The notes under the pieces: model-generated
What the model was told of the DNA's origin: nothing
The model's input: the letters and a program-made list of their open reading frames with translations, nothing else
Database searches by the model: none
Shown: positions 1 to 9,041 of the stretch, one piece after another
Numbering within the stretch: position 1 is the stretch's first letter
How the letters are laid out: every line of letters begins with the position of its first letter
Origin: an uncultured Eubacteriales bacterium
Lineage (GTDB): Bacteria; Bacillota; Clostridia; Oscillospirales; Oscillospiraceae
Direction: 5' to 3'
Assembly (NCBI GenBank): GCA_900549545.1
Contig: URPA01000002.1
Coordinates: forward strand, 55,177 to 119,176
Length of the DNA stretch: 64,000 nt
Made by a program: the position numbers and the translations under genes

Positions 1-1137
1 GCGAACATCCCCATGCTGCTGGTCTTCCGTTTCATGGTCGGTATCGGCGCTGCCGGTATTGCCCCTGTCATCATGGCCTACATCATGATGGAGTTCCCCC
101 CCGAGAAGATGGGTCAGGGCTTCACCATTTACATGGCGCTCTCCTGCGGCATGGTCATCTTTGGACCGACTGTCGGCGGTATCGTGATGGCTGCTATCGG
201 CACTGCTGACGCATGGCGCATCGTCATGTGGATCTGCGTTGCAATGTGCGTTATCTCCTTCGTTCTCTGCGCCGCCATGGTCAGAGACAACCCCAACATC
301 CCCAAGGGCTCCATGAAGGGCTTCGACTGGGCCGGCGCTGTGTTCGTGCTTGTCATGTTCGGCGCTCTGGTCTGCGTCCCCACATTTGGTCAGCAGAGCG
401 GCTGGGCTGCCACCACTACTCTGGTCTCCATCGCTGCCGCCGTTGTCGGCCTGATCATCCTTGTCTTTGTTGAGAAGAAGGCTGCCACCCCCATTCTGAG
501 CGGCAAGTTCATCTTCCGCAAGAACTTCATCCTCCCCGTCGTTGTTCTCTTCCTTACCCAGGGTCTTATGACCGCGTGCCTCACCGAAATGATTTACTTC
601 GGCATGAGCATCGGCAAGGCAACCATCGCCTCCATCGCAATGAGCATTGAGTACCTCGGCATGGCCATCGGCACCATCGTGCTTGGACCTATGTCCGATA
701 AGAAGGAGCCCAAGGTCGTCGCCGCTGTCGCCCTCGTGTTTGTCGCTATCGGCTCCGCTATCATGCTCCTCATCAACGAGTCCGCTGGCGTTCTGGCCAT
801 GGGCGGTGCCCTGTTCTTCATCGGTCTGGGTCTTGGCGGCAACGTGACCATCTTCATGAAGGTCGCTCTGTTCGGCGTTGCTCCCACCGAGTCCTCCTCC
901 GCTTCCGGTACCTTCAACGTGTTCAAGGATATGTGCGCTCCCTTCGGCGTCGCTATCTTCGTTCCCATGTTCGTCACCGGTATGAACACCAGAGCTGCTG
1001 CCGGCATGGAAGTTCCTGTTGCCGCAACCTCTTCTCTCCACACTGTCGCGATAGTGCAGCTGGTCTGCGTTGTAGTCGGCATTGTCATCTGCTTCCTGCT
1101 CCCCTCCGTCCGCGCAAAAGCGGCCAAGGAAGCCTGA
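1..1137 (+). CDS. MFS transporter, N-terminus outside the window
   Basis: The frame is open from base 1, so the ATG at base 13 is internal and the first part of the protein is missing. The visible 378 codons encode about eleven hydrophobic segments with short charged loops, as in drug/H+ antiporter-type MFS permeases (DHA2-like, EmrB/QacA relatives). A cytoplasmic loop with DKKEPK near residue 230 fits a loop between helices. The gene stops 61 bases before a CaiB-like CoA-transferase on the same strand, so the two are probably cotranscribed and the substrate may be a carnitine-like or aromatic acid. That substrate link is inferred from position only. Confidence 0.85.
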   Translation, partial: ANIPMLLVFRFMVGIGAAGIAPVIMAYIMMEFPPEKMGQGFTIYMALSCGMVIFGPTVGGIVMAAIGTADAWRIVMWICVAMCVISFVLCAAMVRDNPNIPKGSMKGFDWAGAVFVLVMFGALVCVPTFGQQSGWAATTTLVSIAAAVVGLIILVFVEKKAATPILSGKFIFRKNFILPVVVLFLTQGLMTACLTEMIYFGMSIGKATIASIAMSIEYLGMAIGTIVLGPMSDKKEPKVVAAVALVFVAIGSAIMLLINESAGVLAMGGALFFIGLGLGGNVTIFMKVALFGVAPTESSSASGTFNVFKDMCAPFGVAIFVPMFVTGMNTRAAAGMEVPVAATSSLHTVAIVQLVCVVVGIVICFLLPSVRAKAAKEA

Positions 1138-1198
1138 TCAACTTAGTTTAACTTTAGCCTAAACCAATACCAAATTTACTGAAAGGAATACTGTAGTA

Positions 1199-2557
1199 AT
1201 GAAAGTTATTGAAAACAAGCTTACACAGAAATTCAATGAGTATCCCGAATTTGGCGTTCTGAAGGGCGTCAAGGTATTTGTCACCGGCACCAACATCGCC
1301 GGCCCCTTCGCCGGCTGCCTGATGGCTGAGATGGGCGCAAAGGTTCTCCAGGCTGAGGCCCCCAACATTGCCTGCCAGACCCGTGGTACCTACTCCTGGG
1401 CTCAGAACCACAGAAACGAGTATTCCATCACCATCAACTCCTCCTCTCCCGCCGGCAAGAAGATTTTCTACAAGTGCATCGAGTGGGCTGACATTTGGAT
1501 CGAGGCCGGCCGTCCCGGTTCCTATGCTAAGCGCGGCCTCACCGATAAGTCCTGCTGGGAGAAGAACCCCAAGCTGACCATCGTCCATGTCTCCGGCTAC
1601 GGCCAGTTTGGCCCCTCCAAGGATAAGCCCTCCTACGACGTTTCCGGTCAGGCCATGGGCGGCTATATGTACATGAACGGCGTCTCCCCCACCTCCAGCC
1701 CCCTCAAGGTCAATCCTTACCTGTCCGACTATGTCACCGCTTACAACGCCTGCATGGTAGCACTTGCCGGTTACATCAATGCTCAGCACACTGGCGAAGG
1801 CGACAGCTGCGATGTTGCCCAGTACGATAATATGTTCCGTCTGCTCGACGAGTATCCTGCTCGCTGGTACAACAAGGGCTATCCGAAGCCCGGTGAGCCT
1901 GTTCCCACACGTACCGGTAACAAGAGCGACCAGGCCTGCTGCTTCTCCTTCTATGACACCAAGGACGGCGGCGCAATGTTCGTTGCTATCGTCGGCCAGG
2001 GTCCCGTGGAGCGCGGCTATCCCATCATCGGTATGCCCAAGCCCGGCACCGGCGATGTCCCTGCGAAGTGCACCGGCTTCCCCCTCTTCGACCCCAGAGG
2101 TCAGAGAGGCGAGAAGCTGTGCGAGGAGTTCTGCGCTGCTCACACCTGCGACGAGCTGGAAGAGATCTTCAACGCCGCCGGTATTCCCTGCCAGAGAGCC
2201 TATGGCCCCGAAGATATCCTCAACGATCCTCAGTTCGAGGCCCGCGAGAACCTCGTTGAGTGGGAAGACCAGTGCTACGGCCCGATGAAGGGCATGGGCC
2301 CCGTCAACATCTTCAAGAAGAATCCTTCTCAGATCGTTGCCGCCGCTCCCTGCTTCGGCGAGCACAACCGCGAAGTCCTCTCCGAGTTCGGCTACACCGA
2401 CGAAGAGATCGACAAGCTCTATGCTAAGGGCGAGATCGCCACTTGGACTGCCAAGGACACCGCCATTAACAAGAACTATGCCACTTGGGGCTTCTTCTGG
2501 GATCCCGAGCGCCAGTGCAAGCGTCTTGGCATCGACTATCCCCCTGTCAAGAAGTAA
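1199..2557 (+). CDS. CaiB/BaiF (class III) CoA-transferase
   Basis: This 452-residue protein matches family III CoA-transferases, which move CoA between carboxylic acids through an aspartyl-CoA thioester. The N-terminal GPFAGCLMAEMGAKV segment (about 35-49), GYGQFGPS (133-140) and the C-terminal GYTDEEID pattern resemble E. coli CaiB. Asp177 in LSDYVTAY aligns with the catalytic Asp of CaiB. The start has GAAAGGA upstream. By resemblance it could be L-carnitine/crotonobetaine CoA-transferase, but other members act on phenyllactate, formate or oxalate, and no acyl-CoA dehydrogenase or ligase gene is adjacent to settle it. The upstream transporter probably imports or exchanges its acid substrate. 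Confidence 0.88.
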   Translation: MKVIENKLTQKFNEYPEFGVLKGVKVFVTGTNIAGPFAGCLMAEMGAKVLQAEAPNIACQTRGTYSWAQNHRNEYSITINSSSPAGKKIFYKCIEWADIWIEAGRPGSYAKRGLTDKSCWEKNPKLTIVHVSGYGQFGPSKDKPSYDVSGQAMGGYMYMNGVSPTSSPLKVNPYLSDYVTAYNACMVALAGYINAQHTGEGDSCDVAQYDNMFRLLDEYPARWYNKGYPKPGEPVPTRTGNKSDQACCFSFYDTKDGGAMFVAIVGQGPVERGYPIIGMPKPGTGDVPAKCTGFPLFDPRGQRGEKLCEEFCAAHTCDELEEIFNAAGIPCQRAYGPEDILNDPQFEARENLVEWEDQCYGPMKGMGPVNIFKKNPSQIVAAAPCFGEHNREVLSEFGYTDEEIDKLYAKGEIATWTAKDTAINKNYATWGFFWDPERQCKRLGIDYPPVKK

Positions 2558-2576
2558 TTTCATAGCAAAAATTTTT

Positions 2577-2604
2577 GGAGGTTCCGAAAGGAACCTCCTT
2601 TTTT
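2577..2604 (+). terminator. Rho-independent terminator after the CoA-transferase
   Basis: GGAGGTTCC and GGAACCTCC form a 9-bp stem with a GAAA loop, followed by six T. It lies 20 bases after the CoA-transferase stop and ends the first transcription unit. Confidence 0.93.
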
Positions 2605-2699
2605 ATATGGAAATTATTTTTTTACGGGTGTATAATTAATGATATTCTTAGAATTTACTTATATACTGCTATTATGGCAAGGTATAAGGGAGGGATAAT

Positions 2700-3701
2700 A
2701 TGGCCAAATCGGAAAAAGACGCTTCCAGCGGCAATGTGACTACGAAAAAGCCAAGGATAGGCCGTATTCTCCTGCTGTCTGTCTTAGCGCTTGTCTGCAT
2801 CGGCACGGCGGCTTACAGCTTTCTCAGCCCCTACCCCTTCGGCCCGATACGGGATTACATAAAGAGCATTGACGAATCCGGCGTTGAAAACCCGTCAAAA
2901 GGTGTGCAGATATCCGCCGGGCTTGACGGCGCGGAAATTGACCTCAACAGCCCCGATGTTTTCAGCTTTCTCATTCTCGGCCCATATGACGACTCGGGCG
3001 AGGGTGCGGTCAGCGCCGATAAATTCGCGGTTCTCTCCATAAACAGCCGCAGCAGCAAAGTGACGCTCAATACTCTCTCCCCCGGCTTTTGCACCCTCAT
3101 GCTCGACAGGGAGGGCATAAAAAACATCAGCACCGAGGCAGACGCCGAGGCCCTTATCCGCGGCATAGACTTTGTGCTGGATTGGCAGCTCGACGGCTAC
3201 ATGCTTTTAAGCGCTGATGACACGGTGAAAATTTTGAACGAGGCTGAGGGCGTGCGCATAAGGCTCTCCGAGAGTGAGAAAACGGCCATTGAAAAGGCTC
3301 TTGGTGATAATACGCAGATTAATCTCGACGCTGAAGGCTGCGCCCGTCTGAGCGGCACACAGGCACTTGCCTATCTGCGCCTTGATGACAGCGTTGAGAT
3401 GGCTGCGGATGCCGAAAACAGGACGCAGGCCGTGCTGCTGGCGCTGAAAATCTCCTCGAATGATCTGGGCCTTATCGACACAAGCGCCTTGGGGCGGCTT
3501 ATCCTCGACGAGATGACCAGTGACATAACCGAGCGCGAGTTCACCCAGCTTTTTATCCGCTCTCCGGGGCTTCTGAATTTCCGCGTCACCATCGGGACGG
3601 CGCCCCTGCCCGGCTCATATATGCTCTCCGGCAGCGGAGAACCGGCTGAGGTCAGCGTTGACGATGTGCGGATGTATCTATACAGCAGTATATATGAATA
3701 A
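2700..3701 (+). CDS. Degenerate LytR-CpsA-Psr (LCP)-like membrane protein
   Basis: This 333-residue protein has a basic cytoplasmic N-terminus, one membrane helix at about 20-43, and an extracytoplasmic domain that follows the LCP fold order: FSFLILGPYDD, VLSINSRSSKVTLNTLSPG, a DFVLDWQLDGYMLL segment and ALAYLRLDDS followed by NRTQAVLLAL. LCP enzymes attach wall polymers to peptidoglycan using conserved arginines that bind the pyrophosphate lipid. Here the usual IPRDT is LSPGF and the usual FxRTxRQR is AENRTQ, so key arginines are absent. It may be a non-catalytic or regulatory relative. GGGAGG precedes the ATG. It stands alone between two terminators. Confidence 0.65.
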   Translation: MAKSEKDASSGNVTTKKPRIGRILLLSVLALVCIGTAAYSFLSPYPFGPIRDYIKSIDESGVENPSKGVQISAGLDGAEIDLNSPDVFSFLILGPYDDSGEGAVSADKFAVLSINSRSSKVTLNTLSPGFCTLMLDREGIKNISTEADAEALIRGIDFVLDWQLDGYMLLSADDTVKILNEAEGVRIRLSESEKTAIEKALGDNTQINLDAEGCARLSGTQALAYLRLDDSVEMAADAENRTQAVLLALKISSNDLGLIDTSALGRLILDEMTSDITEREFTQLFIRSPGLLNFRVTIGTAPLPGSYMLSGSGEPAEVSVDDVRMYLYSSIYE

Positions 3702-3741
3702 GCAAAAGCGGCTGCTCACTTGAGCAGCCGCTTTTGCTTAT
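3699..3741. terminator. Bidirectional terminator between convergent genes
   Basis: A perfect 20-bp inverted repeat (3699-3718 and 3721-3740) with a two-base loop contains the stop codon of the LCP-like gene and ends just before the stop of the isocitrate dehydrogenase gene. A T-run follows on the plus strand. It probably serves both genes. Confidence 0.88.
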
Positions 3742-4881
3742 TCATATTTTTTTAAGTAAATAGTCTCCAAACTGCCGGCAGGTCGCGCCGTCCCTGTGAC
3801 CGGTAACGACTACGCGGCGTTCAACGTCGGTGCAGACATGCAGGGCGTTTTCGAGCGCTGCGGCCTTCTCCGGCAGGGCGATATGGCGTAGCATCAGCGC
3901 CGCTGCTTTCAGGATGCTGGCGGGGTTTGCGTAATCCCCCTCGCCGTTCTCGATTTTTCGCGGTGCGGAGCCATGGATGGCTTCAAACATTGCCCAGCGG
4001 GAGCCGATGTTCGCGCTGCCCGCAGTGCCGACGCCGCCCTGAATCTGCGCGGCTTCGTCGGTGATGATATCGCCGTAGAGGTTCGGCAGCAGGAAAACCT
4101 GAAAATCGGCGCGTATGGCCTCATTGACGAGATTTGCCGTCATGATGTCGACATACCAGTCGTCCGCCGTTATCTCGGGGTAATCCCCGGCTATCTCATG
4201 GGCGATGCGGGAGAACATGCCGTCGGTCTTTTTCATAATGTTCGCCTTGGTGACGATGGCGACCTTGGTCTTGCCGTTTGCGCGGGCATAGTCAAAGGCG
4301 GCTCTGGCGATGCGGCGCGTGCCCGCGTCGGTCGTGACCTTGAAGTCCATGCTCAGCGTGTTTTCAAGCTCAATGCCCCGGCTGCCGAGGGCGTACTCCC
4401 CCTCGGTGTTCTCGCGGAAAAAGGCCCAGTCTATCCCCTGCTCCGGGATGGAAACGGGGCGGACATTGGCGTAGAGATCCAGCTCCCGCCGCAGGGAGAC
4501 ATTCGCGCTCTCCATCGTTCCGCCCTTGGGCGTCGTCGTCGGCCCCTTGAGCAGCACATCACAGGCTTTTATGGCTTCAAGCGTCTCCGGCGGCAGGGCA
4601 CAGCCGGTGGCGAGGCGGTTTTCAATGGTCAGGCCCTCAATATCGCGCAGCTCGATTCTGCCGGAGCCTATCTCCTCTGCCAGCAGCTTTTCGAGCACGC
4701 GCTTTGCCTCGCGCACGATGATGGGGCCAATGCCGTCCCCGGGCACTATGCCGATGACAATATGCTCCGCCGCGGCAAAGTCCCGGGCGGGCTCGGCGCT
4801 CTCCATGCGCTTTTGGCGGGCTATCTGTTCCTTGAGCAGTGTCCTGAAATGCTCCGCCGCGCTGTTTATAAATTCATCCAT
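3742..4881 (-). CDS. Isocitrate dehydrogenase (isocitrate/isopropylmalate family)
   Basis: A 379-residue beta-decarboxylating dehydrogenase that should oxidise isocitrate to 2-oxoglutarate. GDGIG (48-52) is the nucleotide-site motif, the ESANVSLRRELDLYANVRP region (124-142) supplies substrate serine and arginines, FFRENTEGEY (154-163) is typical of isocitrate enzymes, and the YGDIITDEAAQ stretch carries the metal aspartates. The sequence looks like the NAD-type short form. It is the last gene of the citrate synthase-gntR-aconitase-dehydrogenase operon, three bases after aconitase, with GGAGGA before its ATG. The operon context favours isocitrate over isopropylmalate or homoisocitrate, although the N-terminal 35 residues are an unusual extension. 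Confidence 0.9.
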   Translation of the reverse strand: MDEFINSAAEHFRTLLKEQIARQKRMESAEPARDFAAAEHIVIGIVPGDGIGPIIVREAKRVLEKLLAEEIGSGRIELRDIEGLTIENRLATGCALPPETLEAIKACDVLLKGPTTTPKGGTMESANVSLRRELDLYANVRPVSIPEQGIDWAFFRENTEGEYALGSRGIELENTLSMDFKVTTDAGTRRIARAAFDYARANGKTKVAIVTKANIMKKTDGMFSRIAHEIAGDYPEITADDWYVDIMTANLVNEAIRADFQVFLLPNLYGDIITDEAAQIQGGVGTAGSANIGSRWAMFEAIHGSAPRKIENGEGDYANPASILKAAALMLRHIALPEKAAALENALHVCTDVERRVVVTGHRDGATCRQFGDYLLKKI

Positions 4882-4884
4882 GAT

Positions 4885-6804
4885 TTAATCCTCCTTCACC
4901 TGCAAGAGGCCGCCCGCGAGCAGTATGCGCTGCTGACGCGCCGTGAAATCGCAGACGAGCTCAATGTCCCCGGCCGGGGCGTGGAGCAGCATATGCCCGG
5001 TTTTCAAGCCCTCAAAAATGCCGGAAATGCTCAGGCTGTCGTCCTGATTGAGCCTGTCATAGTCACTTTCATTCTTAAAGCGCAGGGGCAGGATACCGGC
5101 GTTTATGAGGTTTGCCTCGTGGATTCGGGCAAAGCTCTTCGCCACCACCGCGCGCACGCCCAGATACAGCGGCACGAGCGCCGCGTGCTCTCTCGAGGAG
5201 CCCTGGCCGTAGTTAAGCCCGCCCACAATGACGCTCTGCCCGGCGGCCTTCGCGCGCTCGGGGAAGCTCTCATCGCAGACCGTGAAGCAGAACTCCGACA
5301 TCTTTGGGATGTTTGAGCGGTAGGGCAGAATCTTCGCCCCGGCGGGCATGATGTGGTCGGTCGTGATGTTATCGCCCACCTTGAGGGTGAGATTCGCGCT
5401 TATGCTGTCCGTCAAGGGCGCGCCCTTGGGAAATTCCTTGATGTTCGGCCCGCGCAGCACCTCCACCGCCGCCGCTTCACCGGCGGGAGCCGGGGGGATG
5501 ATGCCGCCGTCGTCTATCTTGAAGCTCTCGGGCATGTCAATGCTGAGCGCCGCCATGCCAAGGGTTGTGGGGTCGGTGATATGGCCGGTGATGGCCGAGG
5601 CCACCGCCGTCTCCGGGGAGACAAGGTATACCTGCGCGTCCTTTGTGCCGCTGCGGCCAAGGAAGTTGCGGTTGAAGGTGCGCAGGCTGACGCCGCCGGA
5701 ATTGGGAGAGAAGCCCATACCGATGCACGGCCCGCAGGCGCACTCCAGAAGCCGCGCGCCGGAGGCGAGGATATCCGACAGTGCCCCGCAGTCGGAGAGC
5801 ATCGTCAGCACCTGCCGCGAGCCGGGGGAGACGGACATGCTCACATCCAGGGAAACCCTCTGCCCCTTGAGCATTGCCGCCGCGGTCAGCATATCGCGCA
5901 GAGAGGAATTTGTGCAGGAGCCGATGCAGACCTGGTCGACCTTTATATCCGAAAGCTCACGCACGGGGCGGACATTGTCCGGCATATGCGGGCAGGCCGC
6001 CAGCGGCTCAAGCTTATCAAGGTTGATTTCAATAACTCGCTCATACCGCGCGTCGGCGTCCGGGGCGAGAGGCTGATAGTCCCGCTCCCTGCCCTGCGCC
6101 TTCAAAAACGCGCGGGTCTGCTCATCAGAGGGGAAAACCGAGCTTGTCGCGCCAAGCTCCGCGCCCATGTTGGTTATGGTGGCCCGCTGAGGCACGGTCA
6201 GGCCGGCAATGCCGGTGCCGCCCCACTCGATAACCTTGCCGACGCCGCCCTTAACGCCCAGAATACGCAGCAGCTCAAGGGAGATGTCCTTCGCCGAGAC
6301 GAAGGGCCGCAGTGCGCCTTTAAGCTCGACCTTGATAACGGCGGGCATATTGATGTAATACGGCAGGCCACCCATAGCGGCGGCAACGTCCATACCGCCC
6401 GCGCCAAAGGCCAGCGCGCCCAGGCCCCCGGCTGTGGGGGTGTGGCTGTCGGAGCCGATGAGGGTCATCCCCGGGATGCCGAAGCGCTCTAAATGCACCT
6501 GATGGCAGATGCCGTTGCCCGGGCGGGAAAACCAGATGCCGTGCTTCTTGGCGACGGACTGGATATAGCGGTGGTCGTCCGCGTTTTCAAAGCCCGATTG
6601 CAGGGTGTTGTGGTCGACATAGGCGACAGAGCGCTTGGTCTTGACCTGCTCCACGCCCATGGATTCAAATTCAAGATAGGCCATAGTTCCCGTGGCGTCC
6701 TGAGTCAAAGTCTGGTCGATATTTAGGGCAATCTCCGCCCCCTGCTCCATCTTGCCGGAGACAAGGTGCGCTTTTATGATTTTTTCTGTAATATTCAAAC
6801 CCAT
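4885..6804 (-). CDS. Aconitate hydratase
   Basis: A 639-residue aconitase, which isomerises citrate to isocitrate with a [4Fe-4S] cluster. The cluster ligands are Cys297 in GSCTNS and Cys357/Cys360 in CACGPC. SDSHTPTAGGLGALAFGAGG (118-137) is the family signature, and the swivel domain with NYGQGSSREHAA lies near residue 540. The length matches the compact clostridial/mitochondrial-type enzyme rather than the 890-residue AcnA. GGAG lies 8 bases before the ATG. It follows gntR by two bases and precedes the isocitrate dehydrogenase by three, so the three enzymes of the oxidative branch are translated from one message. Confidence 0.95.
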   Translation of the reverse strand: MGLNITEKIIKAHLVSGKMEQGAEIALNIDQTLTQDATGTMAYLEFESMGVEQVKTKRSVAYVDHNTLQSGFENADDHRYIQSVAKKHGIWFSRPGNGICHQVHLERFGIPGMTLIGSDSHTPTAGGLGALAFGAGGMDVAAAMGGLPYYINMPAVIKVELKGALRPFVSAKDISLELLRILGVKGGVGKVIEWGGTGIAGLTVPQRATITNMGAELGATSSVFPSDEQTRAFLKAQGRERDYQPLAPDADARYERVIEINLDKLEPLAACPHMPDNVRPVRELSDIKVDQVCIGSCTNSSLRDMLTAAAMLKGQRVSLDVSMSVSPGSRQVLTMLSDCGALSDILASGARLLECACGPCIGMGFSPNSGGVSLRTFNRNFLGRSGTKDAQVYLVSPETAVASAITGHITDPTTLGMAALSIDMPESFKIDDGGIIPPAPAGEAAAVEVLRGPNIKEFPKGAPLTDSISANLTLKVGDNITTDHIMPAGAKILPYRSNIPKMSEFCFTVCDESFPERAKAAGQSVIVGGLNYGQGSSREHAALVPLYLGVRAVVAKSFARIHEANLINAGILPLRFKNESDYDRLNQDDSLSISGIFEGLKTGHMLLHAPAGDIELVCDFTARQQRILLAGGLLQVKED

Positions 6805-6806
6805 TT

Positions 6807-7472
6807 CTAATTCTCCAAATTCATCATGCTTTTTCTCGCGTTTATTGCGTGGCGCTGCGCCACTTCATCCGCTTTGTCACCGTCACGCTCGGCGAGGGCG
6901 GTGTAAATCTCCTTATGCTCGTCGATGGACATTGCAGCGCGGCGCTGTCTTGAGAGCGATGACATGCGGTATTTCGCCATTTTCCTGTGCACGGAGCAGA
7001 GCACCTCCGCCAGCATGCGGCTGCCGCTGCCCTGGTACAACAGCTCGTGAAACTGCGAATCGAGCTCATAGAGCTTGGCGGAGTATTCATCCCCATCCTT
7101 GGCGACGTAAAACTCCTGAAGCTCAACGATCTCCTTCATGTCCTTGAGCTCATCGTCGCTCATATTCTCAGCGGCGCGGCGGGCGGCAAGCCCGTCAAGC
7201 CTGATGCGGATATCATACATATCAAGCATATCCTCTTTCGATATGCCCAGCACCATCACGCCCCGGCCACACTCCTGCACGATGTTCTCCTGCTGAAGGC
7301 GGCGTATCGCCTCGCGCACCGGCGTGCGGCTGACGCCCATCTCGGAGGACAGGCGCAGCTCACTCAAAAGCTCGCCCCGGGGGTATTTTCCGGAGATAAT
7401 GTCCCGCTCGAGCTGTTCAAACACCTGATCGGCGATTGAAATGCTCCTGTGGTCATGCTTAATCTGGTTCAT
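6807..7472 (-). CDS. GntR-family regulator (FadR/FCD type) of the citrate operon
   Basis: A 221-residue regulator with an N-terminal winged helix (residues 10-77, containing LSSEMGVSRTPVREAIRRLQ) and a C-terminal all-helical FCD ligand domain with metal-type residues around DSQFHELLYQ. It sits inside the citrate synthase-aconitase-isocitrate dehydrogenase operon, its ATG overlapping the stop of the citrate synthase gene. The operator expected for this family, a TTGTATACAA-type palindrome, occurs three times in front of the operon, so autoregulation is likely. The effector may be citrate or another organic acid, which is inference. Confidence 0.92.
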   Translation of the reverse strand: MNQIKHDHRSISIADQVFEQLERDIISGKYPRGELLSELRLSSEMGVSRTPVREAIRRLQQENIVQECGRGVMVLGISKEDMLDMYDIRIRLDGLAARRAAENMSDDELKDMKEIVELQEFYVAKDGDEYSAKLYELDSQFHELLYQGSGSRMLAEVLCSVHRKMAKYRMSSLSRQRRAAMSIDEHKEIYTALAERDGDKADEVAQRHAINARKSMMNLEN

Positions 7473-8848
7473 GCCTTCACCTCCACGCCCTGTTTTTTGA
7501 TGCGCTGCGTCTCTCTGTCAAGCTCCTCATCGGATATGGACGTTGTGCGCCCCGCGGCATACTGGGCGTCGACCCACTCCTTAAGCTCCGCCACCAGCGG
7601 GGAGTGCTTATCTGCCTTGTCGTCACCACGCAGGCGGTAGAAGCGGTTGAGCCAGCAGGCTATACCCGCGAGGCCGGAATTTGCGCTCACGGCCACGGCC
7701 GCCGGGCGGGAGAGCAGCTTTTCAGTGTCAAAGATGTTGTATATCTCCTCGTCCTTCATCATGCCGTCAGCGTGGATGCCCGCGCGGGTCACGTTGAAGC
7801 TGCGGCCGACAAAGGGCGTCATGGGCGGGATGTTATAGCCCATCTCATGCTCAAAATAGTCGGCAATCTCGGTTATCGCGGTGGTGTCCATCCCGTCGAG
7901 TGAGCCGCGCAGGGAGGCGTATTCAAACACCATCGCCTCAAGCGGCACGTTGCCGGTGCGCTCCCCTATGCCGAGCAGCGAGCAGTTGACGCCGCTTGCG
8001 CCATAGAGCCACGCGGTTGCGGCGTTGGAGACGGCCTTATAAAAGTCGTTATGCCCGTGCCACTCAAGATACTCGCTCTCGACGCCGGAGTAGTGCTGCA
8101 AGCCGTAGATTATGCCCGGCACACTGCGGGGCAGGGCCACCTCGGTATAGGGCACACCGTAGCCCATGGTGTCACAGGCGCGGATGCGCACGGGGATGCC
8201 CGCATCCTCGGAAAGCTCCATCAGGGCGTTGACAAAGGGGACAACAAAGCCGTAAAAGTCGGCCCTTGTGATATCCTCAAGATGGCAGCGGGGCATGACC
8301 CCCGCGTCAAAAGCGTCCTTAACGGCGGCAAGGTAGTGCTCCATGGCCTGGGCGCGGGTCATCTTGAGCTTCTTGAAAATATGATAGTCGCTGCACGATA
8401 CCAGCATTCCCGTCTCCCTGATGCCAAGCTCACGCACGCGCTTGAAATCCTCGCGGTTTGCCCTTATCCATGTGGTTATCTCCGGAAAACGCAGGCCCAG
8501 CGCCATGCAGCGCTCTATGGCCTCCAAATCGCGCTTGCTGTAAATGAAAAACTCCGTCTGCCGGATGAGCCCATAGGGCCCGCCAAGGCGGGACATGAGC
8601 TTATAAAGGTGCTCAATCTGCTCGGGCGTGTAGGGATTTACAGACTGCTGCCCGTCACGAAAGCTGGTGTCGGTTATCCAGATATCCTCGGGCATGGACA
8701 TGGGCACGCGCCGGTGGTTAAAGGCAACCTTCGGCACCTCCTCATAGCTATACACATCCCGGTACAGCACGGGGTCCTTCACGTCCTGAAGGGTGTATTT
8801 ATAATCGTTCTCCTCCAACAAATTGGTTCTGGGCGACAGCTCAAGCAT
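7469..8848 (-). CDS. Re-type citrate synthase (HMGL-like domain)
   Basis: A 459-residue HMGL-like (DRE-TIM) acyltransferase. DTSFRDGQQ at about 60-68 and the HGHND motif near residue 230 bind the divalent metal and substrate. The long N-terminus and the sequence around it resemble the clostridial Re-citrate synthases, not 2-isopropylmalate or homocitrate synthases of the usual length. It condenses acetyl-CoA with oxaloacetate, supplying citrate for glutamate synthesis in anaerobes lacking Si-citrate synthase. The start at 8848 was chosen because AAGGAG lies 7 bases upstream; the frame is open further upstream but crosses the promoter. It heads the operon with gntR, aconitase and isocitrate dehydrogenase. 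Confidence 0.87.
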   Translation of the reverse strand: MLELSPRTNLLEENDYKYTLQDVKDPVLYRDVYSYEEVPKVAFNHRRVPMSMPEDIWITDTSFRDGQQSVNPYTPEQIEHLYKLMSRLGGPYGLIRQTEFFIYSKRDLEAIERCMALGLRFPEITTWIRANREDFKRVRELGIRETGMLVSCSDYHIFKKLKMTRAQAMEHYLAAVKDAFDAGVMPRCHLEDITRADFYGFVVPFVNALMELSEDAGIPVRIRACDTMGYGVPYTEVALPRSVPGIIYGLQHYSGVESEYLEWHGHNDFYKAVSNAATAWLYGASGVNCSLLGIGERTGNVPLEAMVFEYASLRGSLDGMDTTAITEIADYFEHEMGYNIPPMTPFVGRSFNVTRAGIHADGMMKDEEIYNIFDTEKLLSRPAAVAVSANSGLAGIACWLNRFYRLRGDDKADKHSPLVAELKEWVDAQYAAGRTTSISDEELDRETQRIKKQGVEVKA

Positions 8849-8877
8849 GTGATCGCTCCTTCCGGCACTGTGTACCT

Positions 8878-8921
8878 TGTATAATTGTATACAATTATAC
8901 ACCCATTTTGCCATTTGTCTA
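8878..8921 (-). promoter_or_regulatory. Promoter of the citrate operon with overlapping GntR operator
   Basis: On the minus strand TAGACA (8916-8921) and TATAAT (8894-8899) are 16 bases apart. A perfect 24-base palindrome (8878-8901), centred on TTGTATACAA, covers the -10 box and the start region. A repressor bound there would block transcription. The encoded GntR protein is the obvious candidate. Confidence 0.8.
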
Positions 8922-9002
8922 CCCTTAAACCGGCTCGTTACAAAATAAACAGGAGAAAAAATAAAAAAGCAGCACATCTGCACCGCTTTTTAGCTTGTAT
9001 AT

Positions 9003-9023
9003 AAAGCCTCGCAGAGTTCGCCG
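9003..9023. repeat. 21-bp dispersed repeat, copy 1
   Basis: The 21 bases beginning AAAGCCTCGCAGAG are found again without change at 40695-40715, also in an intergenic region next to hairpins. Confidence 0.6.
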
Positions 9024-9041
9024 CCCGGAGTGAATCCCCTT

